DNA of 7,622 nucleotides from the NCBI GenBank assembly GCA_900321365.1, contig ONVT01000287.1, positions 1 through 7,622 on the forward strand. The letters run 5' to 3'. Source of the stretch: an uncultured Eubacteriales bacterium (GTDB lineage Bacteria; Bacillota_A; Clostridia; Lachnospirales; Lachnospiraceae). The notes under the pieces are model-generated. The model did not search any database. It saw nothing but the letters and a program-made list of their open reading frames with translations, and was not told the origin of the DNA. The number at the start of each line of letters is the position of its first letter. Positions within the stretch are counted from its first letter, which is position 1. Shown here one piece after another: positions 5,339-7,622 of the stretch. The position numbers and the translations under genes are program-made.

Positions 5339-6196
5339 TTACCCCTTTATTCTTCTTATGCAGTCCAGTGCGCCCCGGATGTATTCATTGTCCACTTCCG
5401 CGAATCTGCCCTCGTCCGCCTTTTCAGAATACTCCGGCTCGATCGGGATCCGTCCGGCGACTGCAAGGCCGGCAATGCCTGCGATGTCTTCGATCCGGCT
5501 CTTTCCGAACACATCGATCTGTTTTCCGCAGTCCGGGCATCTCAGATAACTGTAATTTTCAATCACGCCCAGCACGGGAATGTTCATTGCCTTTGCCATG
5601 TTCAGGGCCTTTGTCACAATCATCTGGACCAGATCCTGGGGGCTGGTCACGATGAAGATGCCGTCCACCGGAAGTGACTGGAACACCGTCAGCGGCACAT
5701 CACCGGTTCCGGGGGGCATATCCACGAGCAGGTAATCCAGCTCGCCCCATACAACGTCCGTCCAGAACTGCCTTACAACTCCCGCGATGATCGGTCCTCT
5801 CCAGATGACCGCCTGCTCCGGATCCTCCATAATCAGGTTCAGGCTCATCACCTTGATCCCGTTCGACGTGATCAACGGAAGAATCTCCGTTTCACTGAGC
5901 GCCTCCGCAGGACCGGTCAGCCCGTACATCTTCGGAATCGAAGGGCCGGTGATGTCCGCGTCAAGAATGCCGACCCTGGCGCCGGTTCCGGCGAGGGCAT
6001 TTGCAAGAGAGGCGGTCACGAGGGACTTCCCCACGCCGCCCTTTCCGGACACGATCCCGATCACATGCCTGATGTTGCTGCCGGCATTCTGTTCCACAAG
6101 GAAGGACGCCTGTTCTCCGCCTCTGCTGGGACATCCCTCACAGCTCTCTCTGGAGCAGCTGGATGCGCTGGAACATGCCTGATCTTTCTCTGCCAT
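5339..6196 (-). CDS. mrp: Mrp/NBP35-type iron-sulfur cluster carrier ATPase
   Basis: Mrp/ApbC/NBP35 proteins are cytoplasmic P-loop ATPases of the SIMIBI class that bind a 4Fe-4S cluster at a dimer interface and pass it to apoproteins. In this 285-residue protein the deviant Walker A SGKGGVGKS is at 50-58, DADITGPSIPKMYG at 80-92, Walker B-like DMPPGTGD at 159-166, and the cluster-binding CPDC (Cys 220, Cys 223) near the C-terminus. There is no N-terminal DUF59/MIP18 domain. Instead a short leader has four cysteines (8, 14, 19, 22), reminiscent of the NBP35 N-terminal cluster site though with different spacing. The start at 6196 has GGAGG 8 nt upstream. A TTG at 6211 would add five residues but overlaps that ribosome site. 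The gene is divergent from the secreted-protein gene and ends at the shared terminator, so it is probably monocistronic. Confidence 0.95.
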   Translation of the reverse strand: MAEKDQACSSASSCSRESCEGCPSRGGEQASFLVEQNAGSNIRHVIGIVSGKGGVGKSLVTASLANALAGTGARVGILDADITGPSIPKMYGLTGPAEALSETEILPLITSNGIKVMSLNLIMEDPEQAVIWRGPIIAGVVRQFWTDVVWGELDYLLVDMPPGTGDVPLTVFQSLPVDGIFIVTSPQDLVQMIVTKALNMAKAMNIPVLGVIENYSYLRCPDCGKQIDVFGKSRIEDIAGIAGLAVAGRIPIEPEYSEKADEGRFAEVDNEYIRGALDCIRRIKG

Positions 6197-6204
6197 ATTA
6201 TTTT

Positions 6205-6209
6205 CCTCC
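6205..6209 (-). promoter_or_regulatory. Ribosome binding site of mrp
   Basis: On the minus strand GGAGG lies 8 nt before ATG 6196. It includes the second base triplet after the alternative TTG at 6211, which makes the longer start unlikely. Confidence 0.8.
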
Positions 6210-6234
6210 AATCATTCTTTCTTGGTTTTCATCA

Positions 6235-6263
6235 ATCCTATCACACTCATCTGAGGTTTTCCA
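6235..6263 (-). promoter_or_regulatory. Candidate mrp promoter
   Basis: On the minus strand TGGAAA (6263-6258, four of six to the -35 consensus) is followed after 17 bp by TAGGAT (6240-6235, four of six). TG one base upstream of the hexamer makes it an extended -10. Initiation near 6228 would leave a leader of about 30 nt. The match is moderate. Confidence 0.4.
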
Positions 6264-6272
6264 CCGTCGATA

Positions 6273-6308
6273 CAAGTCACACCCCCGCAGCCGCGGGGGT
6301 GTGACTTG
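6273..6308. repeat. Perfect 16-bp-arm palindrome between two divergent genes
   Basis: CAAGTCACACCCCCGC (6273-6288) and its exact reverse complement (6293-6308) surround the 4-base loop AGCC. The hairpin lies between the candidate mrp promoter (-35 at 6258-6263) and the candidate plus-strand promoter (-35 at 6330-6335). Neither flank has a T-run, so it is not a normal terminator. It could be a dispersed REP-like palindrome, an operator, or a transcriptional insulator. The GC-rich tip differs from the AT-richer surroundings, which fits an inserted repeat. Confidence 0.8.
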
Positions 6309-6329
6309 CCGGCAGACTTTGCAAATCTG

Positions 6330-6358
6330 TTGTGTCCTGCGGGGAAATGCGCTACAAT
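6330..6358 (+). promoter_or_regulatory. Candidate promoter of the secreted-protein gene
   Basis: TTGTGT (6330-6335) and TACAAT (6353-6358) are separated by exactly 17 bp, matching a housekeeping sigma promoter well at the -10 and partly at the -35. Initiation would be near 6365, with a leader of about 33 nt. That leader contains a 5-bp inverted repeat CATGC (6368-6372) / GCATG (6378-6382) just before the ribosome site GGAGG (6388-6392). Confidence 0.65.
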
Positions 6359-6397
6359 ATATAGAACCATGCCATTCGCATGTGATCGGAGGGGATT

Positions 6398-7468
6398 ATG
6401 AGAAAGAACAGATGGGTCGCTGTGCTGGCAGCAGTAAGTGTCATGACCGTGTCATGGCCCGGAACGGTGAACGCGGCCAAAATCCGTATCATCGGGACAG
6501 ATGAGTCGGAGGTGGAGACGGAGGCCATGCCGCAGGGAGACGGTGTGGGCGAGGCGGATGCCTCTGAAGAGGCCGGTGCGGAAGGATCCGCGGCAGATAC
6601 CGCAGCAGCGGCAGATGGTGCGGAAACGGCTGCGGCTGATGCGGGCGCGGAAACTGTCCCGGCGGGCGGAGCAAAGATACTCAATCCCACGGATGAGGGG
6701 ATTACATCCGAGGAGGCGGTAAGCGCCGCGAGGACACTGTACTCGCAGATGCAGCATTACGCGGATGTGAATGACAACACCAGTTTCTCGGCACTGTTTG
6801 AGAGCGTGGCGGACGCGCAGACTGTACAGGACCAGCTGCAGGCGGTGAAGTCCTCCCTGAACGATACCGCCTCTCTGGCTCAGCATGCGGATCTGTGTTT
6901 TTATGATCCCACTCAGGATTCGACCAGAAGTCCCTATTACTTTGCGGTGGCATTGTGCGATTATGATGTGGATCTGTCCGGCGCCGTGTCCTGGTACTCG
7001 ACCCTTATGCGGCTGGCAAAGTATGAGGACGGGTGGAAGGTGAGCATTTCGCCGGCAGGCGAGCTGCTGGCGGCTAATTATCCGGAAGGATTCACGAGTG
7101 CTTCCGACAGCGGGAGAAACGCTGTCGACCTCTACCCATCCCTGGGAATGCGGTTCGCGTCCGGTGCGGTTTTCACCGGAGCGCTGTACGCGCTGCCGAA
7201 TCTGCTCTGGCAGGATGAGGACGGGAACGTGCACTGCTCGGTGTGGCTTGCCAATGGAACGGAGACTTCAAAGTGGTGTGACACCATCGACCTTGTTGTG
7301 ACAGACGAAGAGCTCGGGGATGTCATGAGGGTAAATGTGCCGGTGCAGACTGCCCTTGAGGGTGGCCAGTCTTCTCTGGTGACATGTACCATTCCGGCAG
7401 AGTATGTGGACTCCGGCCGGAAAGAGTGGACGCAGATCAGTGTCAGCTCGAACCTGAAATATCAGTAA
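6398..7468 (+). CDS. Secreted protein with Ala/Glu-rich linker, probable NTF2-like domain and beta-rich C-terminus
   Basis: I do not recognise a named family. The 356-residue protein starts with a signal peptide: basic MRKNR, a hydrophobic core to about residue 20, and likely cleavage after VNA or VNAA near 26-27. There is no lipobox Cys, so it should be released or wall-associated rather than a lipoprotein. Residues about 36-90 are low-complexity, rich in Ala, Glu, Gly and Asp, with no hydrophobic core, a typical extended linker. Residues about 103-220 (EEAVSAARTLYSQMQHYADV ending YEDGWKVSI) read like an NTF2/SnoaL-type alpha-plus-beta cone. Residues about 250-356 are strand-rich (GNVHCSVWLANGTETSKWCDTIDLVVTDE) and vaguely resemble an Ig-like or SLAP-type cell-surface domain; this is inference only. 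Four cysteines in the exported part (167, 187, 280, 294) plus Cys 330 could form disulfides. ATG 6398 has GGAGG 5 nt upstream and a good promoter. It is divergent from mrp with no apparent functional link. Confidence 0.85.
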   Translation: MRKNRWVAVLAAVSVMTVSWPGTVNAAKIRIIGTDESEVETEAMPQGDGVGEADASEEAGAEGSAADTAAAADGAETAAADAGAETVPAGGAKILNPTDEGITSEEAVSAARTLYSQMQHYADVNDNTSFSALFESVADAQTVQDQLQAVKSSLNDTASLAQHADLCFYDPTQDSTRSPYYFAVALCDYDVDLSGAVSWYSTLMRLAKYEDGWKVSISPAGELLAANYPEGFTSASDSGRNAVDLYPSLGMRFASGAVFTGALYALPNLLWQDEDGNVHCSVWLANGTETSKWCDTIDLVVTDEELGDVMRVNVPVQTALEGGQSSLVTCTIPAEYVDSGRKEWTQISVSSNLKYQ

Positions 7469-7492
7469 CAGATCAGTACGAGGGGTGTGGAT

Positions 7493-7523
7493 GTTCACGG
7501 TACGAGGGAGAAAAACCGTGAAC
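7493..7523 (+). terminator. 9-bp hairpin after the secreted-protein gene, weak terminator candidate
   Basis: GTTCACGGT (7493-7501) and ACCGTGAAC (7515-7523) form a perfect stem with a 13-nt loop, 25 nt after the stop codon. The following bases are only moderately T-rich, so intrinsic termination would be weak. Bases 7509-7520 can pair instead with 7562-7572, which contains a five-T run. Confidence 0.4.
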
Positions 7524-7532
7524 GATCGTCAG

Positions 7533-7541
7533 TGTTATTAT
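7533..7541 (+). promoter_or_regulatory. Extended -10-like motif near the right edge
   Basis: TGTTATTAT fits the extended -10 pattern (TG, one base, TATTAT with five of six to consensus). No -35 is recognisable upstream. It could drive a gene starting at or beyond 7597, but the evidence stops at the window end. Confidence 0.3.
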
Positions 7542-7622
7542 CATTCTGTTTGTACGGCCGGCACGTTTTTCTAACCGACAGGACCAGCAGGCCGGCATGA
7601 GCAGGCAGAGATATCCAGCTAA

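Larger units (their letters stand above)
7469..7622 (+). other. 3' region of the secreted-protein gene and window edge
   Basis: These 154 bp hold a direct repeat GTACGAGGG (7476-7484 and 7500-7508), a 9-bp hairpin, an extended -10-like motif, a T-run at 7566-7570, and two copies of GGCCGGCA (7556-7563 and 7590-7597). ATG 7597 opens a frame (MSRQRYPA) that is still open at the window end. It has no clear ribosome site, so whether it is a gene cannot be decided here. Confidence 0.4.

Noticed and set aside
6214..6232. A six-codon minus-strand reading frame (MKTKKE) ahead of mrp
   Set aside because: Its ATG falls about at the expected transcription start, it has no ribosome site, and it is short enough to be chance.
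6452..7234. A 260-codon minus-strand frame opposite the secreted-protein gene
   Set aside because: The plus strand has a promoter, ribosome site, signal peptide and plausible domains; the minus translation looks random and has none of these.
1..7622. A possible new defence, mobile or CRISPR-like system
   Set aside because: No transposase, recombinase catalytic domain, nuclease, reverse transcriptase, toxin-antitoxin pair or spaced direct repeats were seen. The HTH protein alone is not enough to propose a system.

Overview
The window is about 7.6 kb of moderately GC-rich (estimated by eye, not counted), densely coded bacterial DNA. It most likely comes from a Clostridia member of the Bacillota, plausibly a high-GC Lachnospiraceae. 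The reasons are strong AGGAGG-type ribosome binding sites, a type III pantothenate kinase (CoaX), a long Xaa-Pro aminopeptidase, and a Mrp/NBP35 ATPase with a short Cys-rich N-terminus instead of a DUF59 domain. The organism assignment is inference. No insertion sequence, CRISPR array, tRNA, rRNA or phage gene was seen.

Left block, plus strand (1-4456). Two ATP-binding subunits of a dipeptide/oligopeptide/nickel-type ABC importer (81-887 and 961-1719) are followed by coaX (1794-2558) and a 605-residue M24B Xaa-Pro aminopeptidase (2639-4456). The four genes are closely spaced, with no obvious promoter or T-run terminator between them, so they could be one transcript whose promoter and permease genes lie left of the window. 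An importer of peptides (if that is its substrate) and an aminopeptidase that removes residues ahead of proline would fit together in peptide use. CoaX supplies the first step of CoA synthesis. The intercistronic gaps carry a bulged hairpin at 879-921, two competing ribosome binding sites ahead of coaX, and a perfect hairpin with an unused Shine-Dalgarno run ahead of the aminopeptidase.

Middle block (4457-5338). After a GC-rich structured spacer, an extended -10 promoter precedes a 180-residue protein with an N-terminal coiled coil and a C-terminal helix-turn-helix. I do not recognise its function. A 17-bp perfect hairpin with T-rich flanks on both strands ends this gene and also serves the convergent mrp gene.

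Right block (5339-7622). mrp (minus strand) and a secreted 356-residue protein (plus strand) are divergent. Between them is a 201-bp region with a candidate promoter for each and a perfect 16-bp-arm palindrome between the two promoters. The secreted protein has a signal peptide, an Ala/Glu-rich linker, a probable NTF2-like fold and a C-terminal beta-rich domain. The last 154 bases hold a 9-bp hairpin, a competing long-range pairing with a T-run, an extended -10-like motif, and possibly the first codons of another gene.

Overall this is a mostly ordinary housekeeping and transport region. I see no convincing new multi-gene system. The best items for follow-up are the palindrome between mrp and the secreted protein, the coiled-coil/HTH protein, the domain structure of the secreted protein, and the alternative translation starts in the left block.
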